Origin: an uncultured Isoptericola sp.
GTDB taxonomy: Bacteria > Actinomycetota > Actinomycetes > Actinomycetales > Cellulomonadaceae
Assembly (NCBI GenBank): GCA_947497265.1
Contig: CANMFP010000002.1
Span: forward strand, 620,001-684,000
DNA length: 64,000 nt
Reading direction: 5' to 3'
Positions 43,571 to 51,650 of the stretch are shown in pieces (position 1 is the stretch's first letter; each line of letters starts with the position of its first letter). The position numbers and the translations under genes were made by a program. Below the pieces are notes generated by a model. That model saw only the letters and a list, made by a program, of their open reading frames with translations. It was not told the DNA's origin and searched no databases.

Positions 43571-43605
43571 CGGTGCGACGGCGTGACGTGCGCAACGCCG
43601 ACCGC

Positions 43606-44163
43606 TCAGGCGCTGCGTTCCTGTGCACGGTCGCCGTTCTGGGGCCACTCCGGGTCCTGGACGGCATCCCAGCGCACCCGCGGCGCACCGGTGTTCAACC
43701 GGTCGGCGAGCTTGGCGCGGCCGGCCTGGACCTGGGCACTCAGCTTGCCGAGGTCGGCCTCGAAGTCGGCGAGCCGCCCGTCGCAGTACTCGTCGGCGTC
43801 CGTGCGCAGCGCGGCGGCCTGCCGCTCGGCGTCGGCGACGATCTCCGCGGCACGCGACTCGGCCTGCACGACGACCTGCTCGGCCTGCACCAGCTCGATC
43901 GCCCGTGCCCGGGCCGTCGCGAGGACCTCCTCGGCCTGGCGATGCGCGTTCTCGAGCGTCCGCTCGGCATCGGCGAGGACGTCGTCGGCCCGTGCGACCT
44001 GCGTCGGCAACGCGTCACGCAGCTCCTCGACCAGAGCCAGAGCCTGCTCACGGTCGACCTTGACGTTCGTCGACAGCGGCGACGTACGCGCGTACTCGAT
44101 GAGAGCGGCCAGGTCGTCGATGATCTCGAGCAGTCCGGCGGTCGGGTTCTGTGTCTCGGTCAT
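43606..44163 (-). CDS. DivIVA/cell-division-initiation-like coiled-coil protein
   Basis: 185 aa, largely helical and acidic. It begins MTETQNPTAGLLEIIDDLAALIEYARTS, the short membrane- or partner-binding segment seen in this actinobacterial family. A long coiled coil rich in A, E, R and Q (about residues 45–160) follows. A protein of this type regularly lies beside coaD in actinobacteria, where it is annotated as an ATPase-like or DivIVA-like protein of unknown role. ATG 44163 has GAGGAG 7 nt upstream. It follows coaD by 10 nt, so the two are co-transcribed. Confidence 0.85.
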   Translation of the reverse strand: MTETQNPTAGLLEIIDDLAALIEYARTSPLSTNVKVDREQALALVEELRDALPTQVARADDVLADAERTLENAHRQAEEVLATARARAIELVQAEQVVVQAESRAAEIVADAERQAAALRTDADEYCDGRLADFEADLGKLSAQVQAGRAKLADRLNTGAPRVRWDAVQDPEWPQNGDRAQERSA

Positions 44164-44173
44164 GTGGTGCTCC

Positions 44174-44665
44174 TCACGCTCGGTGCGCGACGGCGGCGCG
44201 CACCGCCTCGGCCGCGGCGGGCGGCACGAGGTCGTCGATCGGCCCGCCGTAGCGGGCGATGTCCTTGACCAGCGACGACGCCACGTGGGCGTAGCGCTGC
44301 TCGGCCGGCAGGAAGACGGTCTCCACGCCGCTCAGGTGTCGGTTCATCAGGGCCATCGGATGCTCTCCGTCGAAGTCCGCGCCACCCCGCAGGCCCTTCA
44401 CCACGGCACTGGCCCCGACCTGTCGGCAGAACTCGACCAGCAGACCGGGCACGGGTTCCACCCGCACCGCAGCGAGGTCCGGGTCCTCCGCGAGCGCGCC
44501 GCGCACCACCTCGATCCGTTCGTCAGGTGTCAGAAGGGCGGACTTGGAGGCGTTGCGGGCCACACCGACCACGACGACCTCGAACAGGCGCGCCGCGCGG
44601 CGCACGATGTCGAGGTGTCCGAACGTGATCGGGTCGAAGGACCCGGGACAGACTGCGATGCTCAC
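44174..44665 (-). CDS. coaD: Phosphopantetheine adenylyltransferase
   Basis: Adenylates 4'-phosphopantetheine to dephospho-CoA. The 163-aa nucleotidyltransferase has CPGSFDPITFGHLDIVRRA (T/HxGH motif, residues 6–24), VVVKGLRGGADFDGE with the substrate Arg, and SSLVKDIARYGG near residue 129. Length matches the family (about 160). GTG 44665 lies 6 nt after a TAGCGT box, so transcription is probably leaderless. Confidence 0.97.
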   Translation of the reverse strand: MSIAVCPGSFDPITFGHLDIVRRAARLFEVVVVGVARNASKSALLTPDERIEVVRGALAEDPDLAAVRVEPVPGLLVEFCRQVGASAVVKGLRGGADFDGEHPMALMNRHLSGVETVFLPAEQRYAHVASSLVKDIARYGGPIDDLVPPAAAEAVRAAVAHRA

Positions 44666-44671
44666 GCCCCG

Positions 44672-44677
44672 ACGCTA
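44672..44677 (-). promoter_or_regulatory. -10 box of coaD (leaderless)
   Basis: TAGCGT on the minus strand, 6 nt before GTG 44665. Confidence 0.55.
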
Positions 44678-44741
44678 ACGCGGTGGGCGCCGGATCCGGC
44701 CGAGGCTCCCCGGAGTGGCCCGCAGCCGACCGCGACCGGCC

Positions 44742-45332
44742 TCAGGACCGCTCGGCCGGTTCCGCGTAGTGCACCGCCGTGTCCCCGTAGGTCTTCGTGG
44801 CGATGGCCGCCAGCCCGTCCGGCCAGTCCGGTTCGCCGCTGCGCCGCGCGCGCTCGACCACGACGACCGCCTCCGGTGCGAGCACGCCCGGCACGGCCAG
44901 GTCGGCGAGGATCCCCGCCAGCACCGTGCCGGACAGGTCGTACGGCGGGTCGACGAGCACCAGGTCGAGGGGTCCGCCCGGACCGTCCGCGACGCCGTCG
45001 GCCGCCAGCCGTGCCGTGCAACGCTCCGCGGGCTCGGCCAGGACGCGTACGGTGCCGCCCAGCCCGAGGGTCTCGACGTTGCGCCGGGCGACCTCGGCGG
45101 CCCTGCGCGCCGACTCCACCAGCAGCACCTGCGCCGCACCACGGCTGGCGGCCTCGATCCCCAGCGCCCCGGACCCGGCGAAGAGGTCCAGGACCCGACC
45201 GCCGTCGATCACCCCGTAGTGCTCCAGACGGGAGAACATCGCCTCGCGGACACGTTCGCTGGTGGGCCGGGTGCCCGACGGCGGCACCGCGAGGGTGCGC
45301 CCGCCGACGGTACCGGCGACGATCCTGGTCAT
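44742..45332 (-). CDS. rsmD: 16S rRNA (guanine966-N2)-methyltransferase RsmD
   Basis: SAM-dependent methylation of 16S rRNA G966. The 196-aa protein starts MTRIVAGTVGGRTLAVPPSGTRPTSERVREAMFSRL, the RsmD signature; motif I is VLDLFAGSGALGIEAASRG and the catalytic motif LVLVDPPYDLSG (DPPY). ATG 45332 is 7 nt after a TACGCT box. Order recG–rsmD–coaD is conserved; here an EEP-family gene is placed between recG and rsmD. Confidence 0.97.
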   Translation of the reverse strand: MTRIVAGTVGGRTLAVPPSGTRPTSERVREAMFSRLEHYGVIDGGRVLDLFAGSGALGIEAASRGAAQVLLVESARRAAEVARRNVETLGLGGTVRVLAEPAERCTARLAADGVADGPGGPLDLVLVDPPYDLSGTVLAGILADLAVPGVLAPEAVVVVERARRSGEPDWPDGLAAIATKTYGDTAVHYAEPAERS

Positions 45333-45339
45333 GCCGCCG

Positions 45340-45345
45340 AGCGTA
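45340..45345 (-). promoter_or_regulatory. -10 box of rsmD (leaderless)
   Basis: TACGCT on the minus strand, 7 nt before ATG 45332. Confidence 0.55.
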
Positions 45346-45356
45346 GCCGCCGTGGG

Positions 45357-46439
45357 TCAGTCGGACGGGAGCGCGACCTCGGCCACCACGGGACGGTGGT
45401 CGCTGCCCGTGCGCCCGAGCGTGGCGACCCGCGTGATCTCTGCACCTCGCGCCAGCACGTGGTCGATGCGGACCACCGGCAGGGCGGCCGGGAACGTGAA
45501 GCCCCACCCGGCAGGCGTCGCCACCTGGTCGAGCACAGGATCCAGGGCACGGTCGGCGAGGGTGGTGTTGAGGTCGCCACCCACGACGATCGCGGACGAG
45601 GAGTCCTCCGCCAACACCTCCGCGAGCATCCGCAACGACGCATCCCGCGGTCCGGAGCCGAACCCCTGGAGACCCAGCCGGACGGACGGCGCGTGCACGG
45701 CGTACACCCGCACGTCCGAGCCGTCCGGGGTGTCGACGACGACCCGCAGGCCGCGCTCCCACGACGCGTCCACGTCCGGCGGGCGGATATCGACCGGCTC
45801 GCCACCGACCAGCGGGAACCGTGACCACACGCCGACGGTCCCCTCGACCGCTCGGTACGGCAGATCCTCGGCGAAGGCCCCGGTGAACGCCTCGTCGAGC
45901 TGCGGCGTCACCTCCACCAGCGTCACGACGTCGGGCTCCGGCTCGAGCAGCACCGCTGCGGTCGCGCCCGGTTCGGCGTTCGTGTCGGCGACGTTGTGGT
46001 GCACGACGACGAGGTTCGGCCGGGGCGCCGGCGTCGCGGAGGAGAAGGGCCAGCAGACCCACAGCCATATGCCGGTGGCGAAGAGCACCGAGAGCCCGGC
46101 ACCCGTCGCCCGCCGCCGCGCCGCCAGCACACCCAGCACCAGCAGCACCAGGCAGGACCACGGCAGGAACGTCTCCACCAGGCTGCCGAGGCCGCCGACG
46201 TCCGGCAGCGCTCCGTGGGCGACCAGCAGCAGACCTGTCGACGCCGCCACCACGGCCAGGACCGTCCCGGAGCGTCCGTCCGCCGGCAGCCCTGCCGCCC
46301 GGATCGAGGGCCGGTCCTGCGGTCGGCTCGACGGCCGCTTTCCCGGACGGGCCGCAGGCCGACCCGCCCGGCCCGAGCGGCGAGCGGCCGGCCGTCGCCG
46401 GGGGCGCGCCGGGCGGCCGGGCGTCGCGACGGTGTTCAC
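45357..46439 (-). CDS. Membrane-anchored endonuclease/exonuclease/phosphatase family protein (VanJ-like)
   Basis: 360 aa. A very basic Arg/Pro/Ala-rich cytoplasmic N-terminus (1–55) is followed by three membrane spans (about 57–76, 83–106 and 112–133) and an extracellular EEP domain. Catalytic motifs seen are VVHHNVADTN, VTLVEVTP, VVGGDLNTT, RIDHVLARG and SDHRPVVAEV. VanJ/StaP proteins of this layout act on undecaprenyl-linked phosphates and confer teicoplanin resistance; that function is only inferred here. GTG 46439 lies 6 nt after TACGGT. It sits between recG and rsmD. Confidence 0.85.
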   Translation of the reverse strand: MNTVATPGRPARPRRRPAARRSGRAGRPAARPGKRPSSRPQDRPSIRAAGLPADGRSGTVLAVVAASTGLLLVAHGALPDVGGLGSLVETFLPWSCLVLLVLGVLAARRRATGAGLSVLFATGIWLWVCWPFSSATPAPRPNLVVVHHNVADTNAEPGATAAVLLEPEPDVVTLVEVTPQLDEAFTGAFAEDLPYRAVEGTVGVWSRFPLVGGEPVDIRPPDVDASWERGLRVVVDTPDGSDVRVYAVHAPSVRLGLQGFGSGPRDASLRMLAEVLAEDSSSAIVVGGDLNTTLADRALDPVLDQVATPAGWGFTFPAALPVVRIDHVLARGAEITRVATLGRTGSDHRPVVAEVALPSD

Positions 46440-46445
46440 GACCCG

Positions 46446-46451
46446 ACCGTA
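46446..46451 (-). promoter_or_regulatory. -10 box of the EEP-family gene (leaderless)
   Basis: TACGGT on the minus strand, 6 nt before GTG 46439. Confidence 0.5.
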
Positions 46452-46484
46452 TCCAGCGGCGGCGGACCGCGCCGGTCGCCACGC

Positions 46485-48743
46485 TCAGGCCCGTTCCAGG
46501 AACTCCTCCTGCTCGGCATCGAGCTGCGCGGCGATGGCGTCCCGGAGCGCCGGGTGGCCGCTCAGCCCCGGGTCCGCCGCGACCACCTGCGAGGCCTCGG
46601 CGCGCGCCTCGGCGATCAGGTCGGCGTCCTTGACCACACGCAGCAGCCGCAGCGAGCTCGACCGGCCGGACTGGGCGGCCCCCAGCACGTCGCCCTCCGA
46701 CCGCAGCTCGAGGTCCAGGGTGGCGAGCTCGAAGCCGTCGGTCGTCGCCGCGAGCGCCTCGACGCGGGCCGCCGCGGGCGTCCCGGGCTGCGCCGTGGAG
46801 ACCAGCAGGCACAGGCCAGGATGGCCCCCGCGCCCGATGCGGCCGCGCAGCTGGTGGAGCTGGGAGATGCCGAACCGGTCGGCGTCGAACACCACCATGA
46901 CGGTGGCCTCCGGCACGTCCACCCCCACCTCCACGACCGTGGTGGACACGAGCACGGGCGCCTCGCCGGACGCGAACCGCGCCATGGCCGCGTCCTTCTC
47001 GGCCGGCGGGAGCTGGCCGTGCAGCACTCCGACCTCGATCTCCGCGAGCCGCGGCATCGAGCGCAGCATGTCGGCGACCTCCAGCACGGCCCGCAGCGGC
47101 GCACGGTCGGAACCCTCGCCGTCGGACAGGTCGAGGAACTCAGGGACGTCGTCGAACTCCGCCGTGCGTGCGCTCGCGCCGCCGCTCCCCGTGCCGGGCA
47201 CGTCGACGTCGTCGTCCGGGTGGATGCGGGGGCACACCACGTAGGCGCGCCGGCCCGCGTCGACCTCCTCGCGCACCTTCTCCCACACACGTTCGTTCCA
47301 GCGCGGGTTGGCAGCCGGCACCACGTGGGAGGTGATGCCCGCCCGCCCCGCGGGCAGCTCCGTCAGCGTCGAGGTCTCCAGGTCGCCGAACACCGTCATC
47401 GCGACGGTGCGCGGGATCGGCGTCGCCGTCATGACCAGGAGGTGCGGGGCGACGCGGCCCTTGGCCCGCAGCGCGTCCCGCTGCTCGACGCCGAACCGGT
47501 GCTGCTCGTCGACCACCACGAGGCCGAGGTCCGCGAACTGCACCTGCTCGCCGAGCAGGGCGTGCGTGCCGACCACGATCCCTGCCTCGCCGCTCGCCGC
47601 CTGCAGCAGGGCCTCCTTGCGTGCGACGGCGCCCAGCGAGCCGGTGAGCAGGGCGACCCGGGTGCCGTGCGCGGCACCGCCGAGCAGCCCGCCCTCGGCC
47701 AGCGGACCGAGCATCCCGCGCAGGGTGCGGGCGTGCTGCGCCGCGAGCACCTCGGTCGGCGCGAGCAGCGCCGCCTGCCCGCCGGCGTCGACCACCTGGA
47801 GCATGGCGCGCAGGGCCACCACGGTCTTTCCCGAGCCGACCTCGCCCTGCAGCAGCCGCTGCATCGGCCGGCCCTGCGAGAGCTCGGCGGCGACCTGCTC
47901 GCCCACCTGACGCTGACCGTCGGTGAGCGTGAACGGCAGCGTCGCGTCGAAGTCGTCGAGCAGGCCCGCCGGGCGCGGTGGCCGGGCCGTGGCCTCCTCC
48001 GCGGCGGCGCGGGACCGGCGCTCGGCCAGCGCGGACTGCAGCACGAACGCCTCCTCGAACCGCAGCCGACGGCGCCCCCGCTGCCAGTGCTCGGCCGAGT
48101 CGGGCACGTGCACGGCACGCAGGGCGTCGAGGCGTGTCGGGAGGCCGAGCCGCGCCCGGACCTCGTCCGGCACCGGGTCGTCGACATCGTCCTCGGTCAG
48201 CGGGTCCAGCACCGTGCGCACCGCCCGCTGGATGCGCCACGTCGGGACGGAGGCGGTCGCCGGGTAGATGGGGATGGGGCGTGACGCCTCGACCATCGCC
48301 TCCTCGTCGTCGTCCGCGTCGACGCCCACCAGGATGTAGTCCGGGTGGGTGAGCTGGCGGGTGCCGCGGTACTCGGAGACCACGCCGGTGAACAGCCCGG
48401 ACCGGCCGGGGCGCAGCTTGTCCTCGTGCGGGCGCAGCGCACCGGCACGCTTGGCGAAGAACGTCAGGCCGAGCTCGTGGTGCCCGTCGGTGACGGTCGC
48501 CTGCAGCAGCGCCCCGCCGCGGCTGCGCATCGGGCGCACCGTAGCCCGGGCGACGCGCGCCATGACCGTCACGTGCTCGCCGAGCTGCAGCTGGTTCATG
48601 TCCGTGAGGCGGCCCGGGTCGCCGTACCGCCGCGGATAGTGGCGCAGCAGGTCGTCGACGGTCTCCAGCCCCATCTTGGCCAGCGGTCCCGCCGCGCGCT
48701 TCCCGAGCGTCGTCGTGAGCGGCTCGGCCAGCCGTCCGGTCAC
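46485..48743 (-). CDS. recG: ATP-dependent DNA helicase RecG
   Basis: Branched-DNA helicase for fork rescue and recombination, 752 aa. N-terminal wedge/OB domain (HYPRRYGDPGRLTDMNQLQLGEHVTVMARV), helicase motif I QGEVGSGKTVVALRA (about residue 306), DEQH (motif II) in LVVVDEQHRFG, MTATPIPRT (III), and motifs V/VI in STTVVEVGVDVPEAT and QLRGRIGRGG. GTG 48743 overlaps the DAK-gene stop (GTGA) and has AGGGAGG about 6 nt upstream. Confidence 0.97.
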   Translation of the reverse strand: MTGRLAEPLTTTLGKRAAGPLAKMGLETVDDLLRHYPRRYGDPGRLTDMNQLQLGEHVTVMARVARATVRPMRSRGGALLQATVTDGHHELGLTFFAKRAGALRPHEDKLRPGRSGLFTGVVSEYRGTRQLTHPDYILVGVDADDDEEAMVEASRPIPIYPATASVPTWRIQRAVRTVLDPLTEDDVDDPVPDEVRARLGLPTRLDALRAVHVPDSAEHWQRGRRRLRFEEAFVLQSALAERRSRAAAEEATARPPRPAGLLDDFDATLPFTLTDGQRQVGEQVAAELSQGRPMQRLLQGEVGSGKTVVALRAMLQVVDAGGQAALLAPTEVLAAQHARTLRGMLGPLAEGGLLGGAAHGTRVALLTGSLGAVARKEALLQAASGEAGIVVGTHALLGEQVQFADLGLVVVDEQHRFGVEQRDALRAKGRVAPHLLVMTATPIPRTVAMTVFGDLETSTLTELPAGRAGITSHVVPAANPRWNERVWEKVREEVDAGRRAYVVCPRIHPDDDVDVPGTGSGGASARTAEFDDVPEFLDLSDGEGSDRAPLRAVLEVADMLRSMPRLAEIEVGVLHGQLPPAEKDAAMARFASGEAPVLVSTTVVEVGVDVPEATVMVVFDADRFGISQLHQLRGRIGRGGHPGLCLLVSTAQPGTPAAARVEALAATTDGFELATLDLELRSEGDVLGAAQSGRSSSLRLLRVVKDADLIAEARAEASQVVAADPGLSGHPALRDAIAAQLDAEQEEFLERA

Positions 48744-50479
48744 CAGGCCTCCCTGCTCAGCACCCCGATCGCCGGTTCGTCCCCGGGATCCTCCGCCGGT
48801 TCGACGCCGATACCCACCTGATCGCCGGCCCGCCCGGTGGGCAGTACGAGGACGTCGGCTCCCGCAGCGACCGACGCTGCGTGCTCGGCAAGCGACTCCA
48901 CCACCTCCGCCGGCACGTCCAGGTCGGGCAGCAGCGCGACGATGCCCGCCTCTGCCCCGAGCGTCGGCACGAGCCGCGCCAGCTCGTCGGGCGCGTCCGC
49001 CGCGGCCGCCCGCGTTGCGCGCAACCGGTCGAGGGCCGCGCGGACGACGGCGGGGACGTCGGCGTGCTGCCGGGCATGACCTGCGGCGTCGAGCGCTCCC
49101 GCGAGCGCCGAGACGGCGGTCACCAGGTGCACGTCGCTCGCGGCAGGGACGACGACGACGACGGGCACGTCGGCGGGTTCCTCGGCCACCCCGTCGCGTC
49201 CGGCCAGCGCGTCGACCGCGTCCTGCAGCCCGGCGTCTCCGAGCACGGCCGGCGGCGCGAGGACGAGCACGTGCGGCGTCCCCGCGCCGAGGACCGCCTG
49301 CGCGAGGTCCTCCGCGACCGGAGGGACGTCGAGGTCGAGCAGGACGACGGCACCACCGGAGGCGAGCTCCGTGGCCAGGGCGGGGGCCGACGTCGTCGTC
49401 ACGACCGCCCAGTCCGCTGGCGGCACGGCGAGGTGACGGACGTGCACCCGGGAGACGGCGCCGCGGCCCGACCATCGGCGCGTGACCTCGAGGGCCCGGT
49501 CCAGCTCCGGCGTGTGCACGTGGGCCTGCCAGACCGACTCGTCCTCGCCGGCCGCGTCGCCCGTGCCCCCGCCCACGACGACGACGGAGTTGCCCACCTC
49601 GTCGAGGTCGGCACGGAGGGCGTCGGCCACGGCTCCCGGCCGGAACCCCGAGGCGTCGGCGGCACGGTGGAGGACGAACATGAGCTCCACCTCGTCGCTC
49701 ACCCCGGCCTCGCTCTCCGTCGCCGGGGACAGGTGACCGGTGCCGGTCCCGCCGTCCGAGCGCTGGTAGCCGTTGAGGTCCAGGTCGAGCAGCACGGGTT
49801 CCATAATGCCCTCGGGCTCCGACACTCCCCTGCGGCCGGGCGCCACGCCCACGAACCGTTGGGCCTCGGCGAGCGCGGCGAGCACGAGCAGCAGGCCGCA
49901 CGCACCGGCGTCGAGCACGCCGGCAGCCCGGAGGGGAGCGAGCGTGCCCACGCTGCGCAGCGCGGCCTCCCGGGCGCCCCGGCGTGCGGCATCCAGGACC
50001 GTGAGGCGCTCCGGCGCGCCCAGCGGGCCGACCATGCCACCGGCTTCGGCGTGTCGGGCCGCGGCGGCCGCGGAGTCCGCGGCCGTGAGGATGGTGCCCG
50101 GCGCCGGGTGCGCGACGGCCTGGCGCGCCGACCGCGCGGCGACGTCCAGCGCCACGCCGAGGCTGTCGCGCCGGCTCGCGGCGAGCGCCAGTCCTCGCCA
50201 CCACTCGCTGAGGATCACGCCCGAGTTGCCACGGGCCTGCAGCAGCGCGGCCCGGGCGCCCAGCCGGAGCAGGCGTGCACCGCTCGCTCCGTCGTCCGCG
50301 TCGTGGATCGCGGCGCCGGCCTCCCGCACGGTGAGGTACATGTTGGTGCCGGTGTCGCCGTCGGCCACCGGGAAGACGTTCACGCCGTCGAGCCCCGTCC
50401 GAGCGGTGGCGAGGGCGTCGGTCGCGGCACGTGCCCACGCACGGACGACGGAGGCGTCGAGAAGCTCGGGCTGGACCAC
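48740..50479 (-). CDS. DAK2 domain protein, FakA-like fatty acid kinase
   Basis: 579 aa. The N-terminal DhaL/DAK2 ATP-binding domain has NVFPVADGDTGTNMYLTVREA (metal-binding Asp residues) and LLQARGNSGVILSEWWRG. The C-terminal FakA-type domain starts near EVELMFVLHRAA. FakA phosphorylates fatty acids bound to FakB for phospholipid synthesis; a FakB (DegV) gene is not in this window. Start GTG 50479 was chosen because TACGGT ends 7 nt before it and no Shine-Dalgarno exists; a TTG at 50503 would extend the frame by 8 codons across that box. The gene lies divergent from rpmB, as is usual. Confidence 0.9.
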   Translation of the reverse strand: MVQPELLDASVVRAWARAATDALATARTGLDGVNVFPVADGDTGTNMYLTVREAGAAIHDADDGASGARLLRLGARAALLQARGNSGVILSEWWRGLALAASRRDSLGVALDVAARSARQAVAHPAPGTILTAADSAAAAARHAEAGGMVGPLGAPERLTVLDAARRGAREAALRSVGTLAPLRAAGVLDAGACGLLLVLAALAEAQRFVGVAPGRRGVSEPEGIMEPVLLDLDLNGYQRSDGGTGTGHLSPATESEAGVSDEVELMFVLHRAADASGFRPGAVADALRADLDEVGNSVVVVGGGTGDAAGEDESVWQAHVHTPELDRALEVTRRWSGRGAVSRVHVRHLAVPPADWAVVTTTSAPALATELASGGAVVLLDLDVPPVAEDLAQAVLGAGTPHVLVLAPPAVLGDAGLQDAVDALAGRDGVAEEPADVPVVVVVPAASDVHLVTAVSALAGALDAAGHARQHADVPAVVRAALDRLRATRAAAADAPDELARLVPTLGAEAGIVALLPDLDVPAEVVESLAEHAASVAAGADVLVLPTGRAGDQVGIGVEPAEDPGDEPAIGVLSREAW

Positions 50480-50486
50480 GTCCCCC

Positions 50487-50492
50487 ACCGTA
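50487..50492 (-). promoter_or_regulatory. -10 box of the DAK gene (leaderless)
   Basis: TACGGT on the minus strand, 7 nt before GTG 50479. Confidence 0.55.
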
Positions 50493-50519
50493 GCGGTGAC
50501 CAACCCGACGTCGGCGCTG

Positions 50520-50549
50520 TTGAGCCCGGAGCCGTCTATCGGCTATCCT
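50520..50549 (+). promoter_or_regulatory. rpmB promoter
   Basis: -35 TTGAGC (50520–50525), 18-nt spacer, -10 TATCCT (50544–50549). The roughly 90-nt leader contains a hairpin GCCCGG-ACTT-CCGGGC. Confidence 0.6.
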
Positions 50550-50647
50550 CGTGTGGTTGCCCGGACTTCCGGGCGCCCCCAGACCATCAACACCTCACGT
50601 CTTGCTGCCATGGTGCGCGGGACGTGCACGACGATTCAGGAGAAACC

Positions 50648-50839
50648 GTGGCTGCCAACTGCGACGTCTGCGGCAAGGGCCCGGGCTTCGGGCACAGCAT
50701 CTCGCACTCCCACATCCGCACCAAGCGCCGCTGGAACCCGAACATCCAGCGCGTGCGTGCTGTCGTCGCGGGCACTCCCAAGCGCGTGAACGTGTGCACC
50801 TCGTGCCTCAAGGCCGGCAAGGTCCAGCGCAAGGCATGA
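50648..50839 (+). CDS. rpmB: 50S ribosomal protein L28 (zinc-binding form)
   Basis: bL28 of 63 aa. Sequence begins MAANCDVCGKGPGFGHSISH and has RTKRRWNPNIQRVR and CTSCLKAGKV; the CDVC/CTSC pairs make it the four-cysteine zinc form. GTG 50648 has AGGAG 5 nt upstream. A terminator hairpin follows. Confidence 0.98.
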   Translation: MAANCDVCGKGPGFGHSISHSHIRTKRRWNPNIQRVRAVVAGTPKRVNVCTSCLKAGKVQRKA

Positions 50840-50871
50840 GCCCGCGCCGTCTCGGCGCAACGACATGACAG

Positions 50872-50903
50872 ACGCCCGTCGGGTCCTCCCGGCGGGCGTT
50901 CTG
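50872..50903 (+). terminator. rpmB terminator
   Basis: 12-bp stem (arms 50872–50883 and 50888–50899, one G·T pair) with a TCCT loop followed by TTCTG. Confidence 0.75.
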
Positions 50904-50995
50904 CTGTGCCCGGGACGTCCGCCGACGGCAAAGGATTCGTGAAGTGTTCACCCGTAGCTCTAGGCGAACCTTCCTCGACGTGGCAGTCTGATTTC

Positions 50996-51523
50996 ATGAT
51001 GGTGGAGACCGACAACGACGTGGTGATCCGTTCGGCGACGACCTCCGACGCCGCCGCGATCGCCCGGGTGCACGTGACCTCCTGGAAGAGCGCCTACTCG
51101 CACGTGCTCCCGGCCTCCTACCTCGACTCCCTGGACGTGGCGGAGCGCGCCGAGCGGTGGGAGACGATCCTGACCTCCGGCCGGGGCACCACCATCGTCG
51201 CGGAGGCCGACGGCCGCACCCTCGGGTTCGCCAGCTACGGCCCGTCCCGCGACGAGGACGCCGAGGACGGCTGCCTGGAGCTCTACGCCATCTATCTGGA
51301 CCCCGAGGCGTGGGGGCGCGGCGTCGCCCGAGACCTCATGCGCACGGTGCTGGCGGACGTCTCGCCGACGGTGCGCATGACCCTGTGGGTCCTGAACGAG
51401 AACGCACGAGCCCACCACTTCTACCGGCGTCACGGTTTCCAGCCCGACGGCATCGAGCGCATCGAGGACATCGACGACGTGCCGGTGACGGAGATCCGCT
51501 TCCTCCGTGCCGCCGAGCGCTGA
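50996..51523 (+). CDS. GNAT family N-acetyltransferase
   Basis: 175 aa. GNAT landmarks: VIRSATTSDAAAIARVHVTSWKSAYSHVLPASYLD at the N-terminus (a widespread GNAT subgroup with WKxAY), YLDPEAWGRGVARDLMRTVL for the acetyl-CoA loop, and LWVLNENARAHHFYRRHGFQPDG for the beta6/alpha4 region. Substrate unknown. ATG 50996 (or 50999) lies 6 nt after a CAGTCT hexamer. Its stop codon is within the first copy of a 32-bp direct repeat. Confidence 0.9.
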   Translation: MMVETDNDVVIRSATTSDAAAIARVHVTSWKSAYSHVLPASYLDSLDVAERAERWETILTSGRGTTIVAEADGRTLGFASYGPSRDEDAEDGCLELYAIYLDPEAWGRGVARDLMRTVLADVSPTVRMTLWVLNENARAHHFYRRHGFQPDGIERIEDIDDVPVTEIRFLRAAER

Positions 51524-51546
51524 CCCGTAGCGCAGCGGACGGTGCG
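51515..51546 (+). repeat. 32-bp direct repeat, copy 1
   Basis: Identical to 51606–51637; 91 bp offset. It contains the end and stop codon of the acetyltransferase gene. Confidence 0.8.
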
Positions 51547-51605
51547 GGCCGAGGGACGAGGCACGCGCCGGTAGCGGAGTGCAGGGGCAGCGCGACCGGC
51601 AGAAC

Positions 51606-51637
51606 GAGCGCTGACCCGTAGCGCAGCGGACGGTGCG
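51606..51637 (+). repeat. 32-bp direct repeat, copy 2
   Basis: Identical to 51515–51546. A degenerate third core with GTAGCG lies between the two at about 51571. Confidence 0.8.
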
Positions 51638-51650
51638 AGCCGCGCCGACC

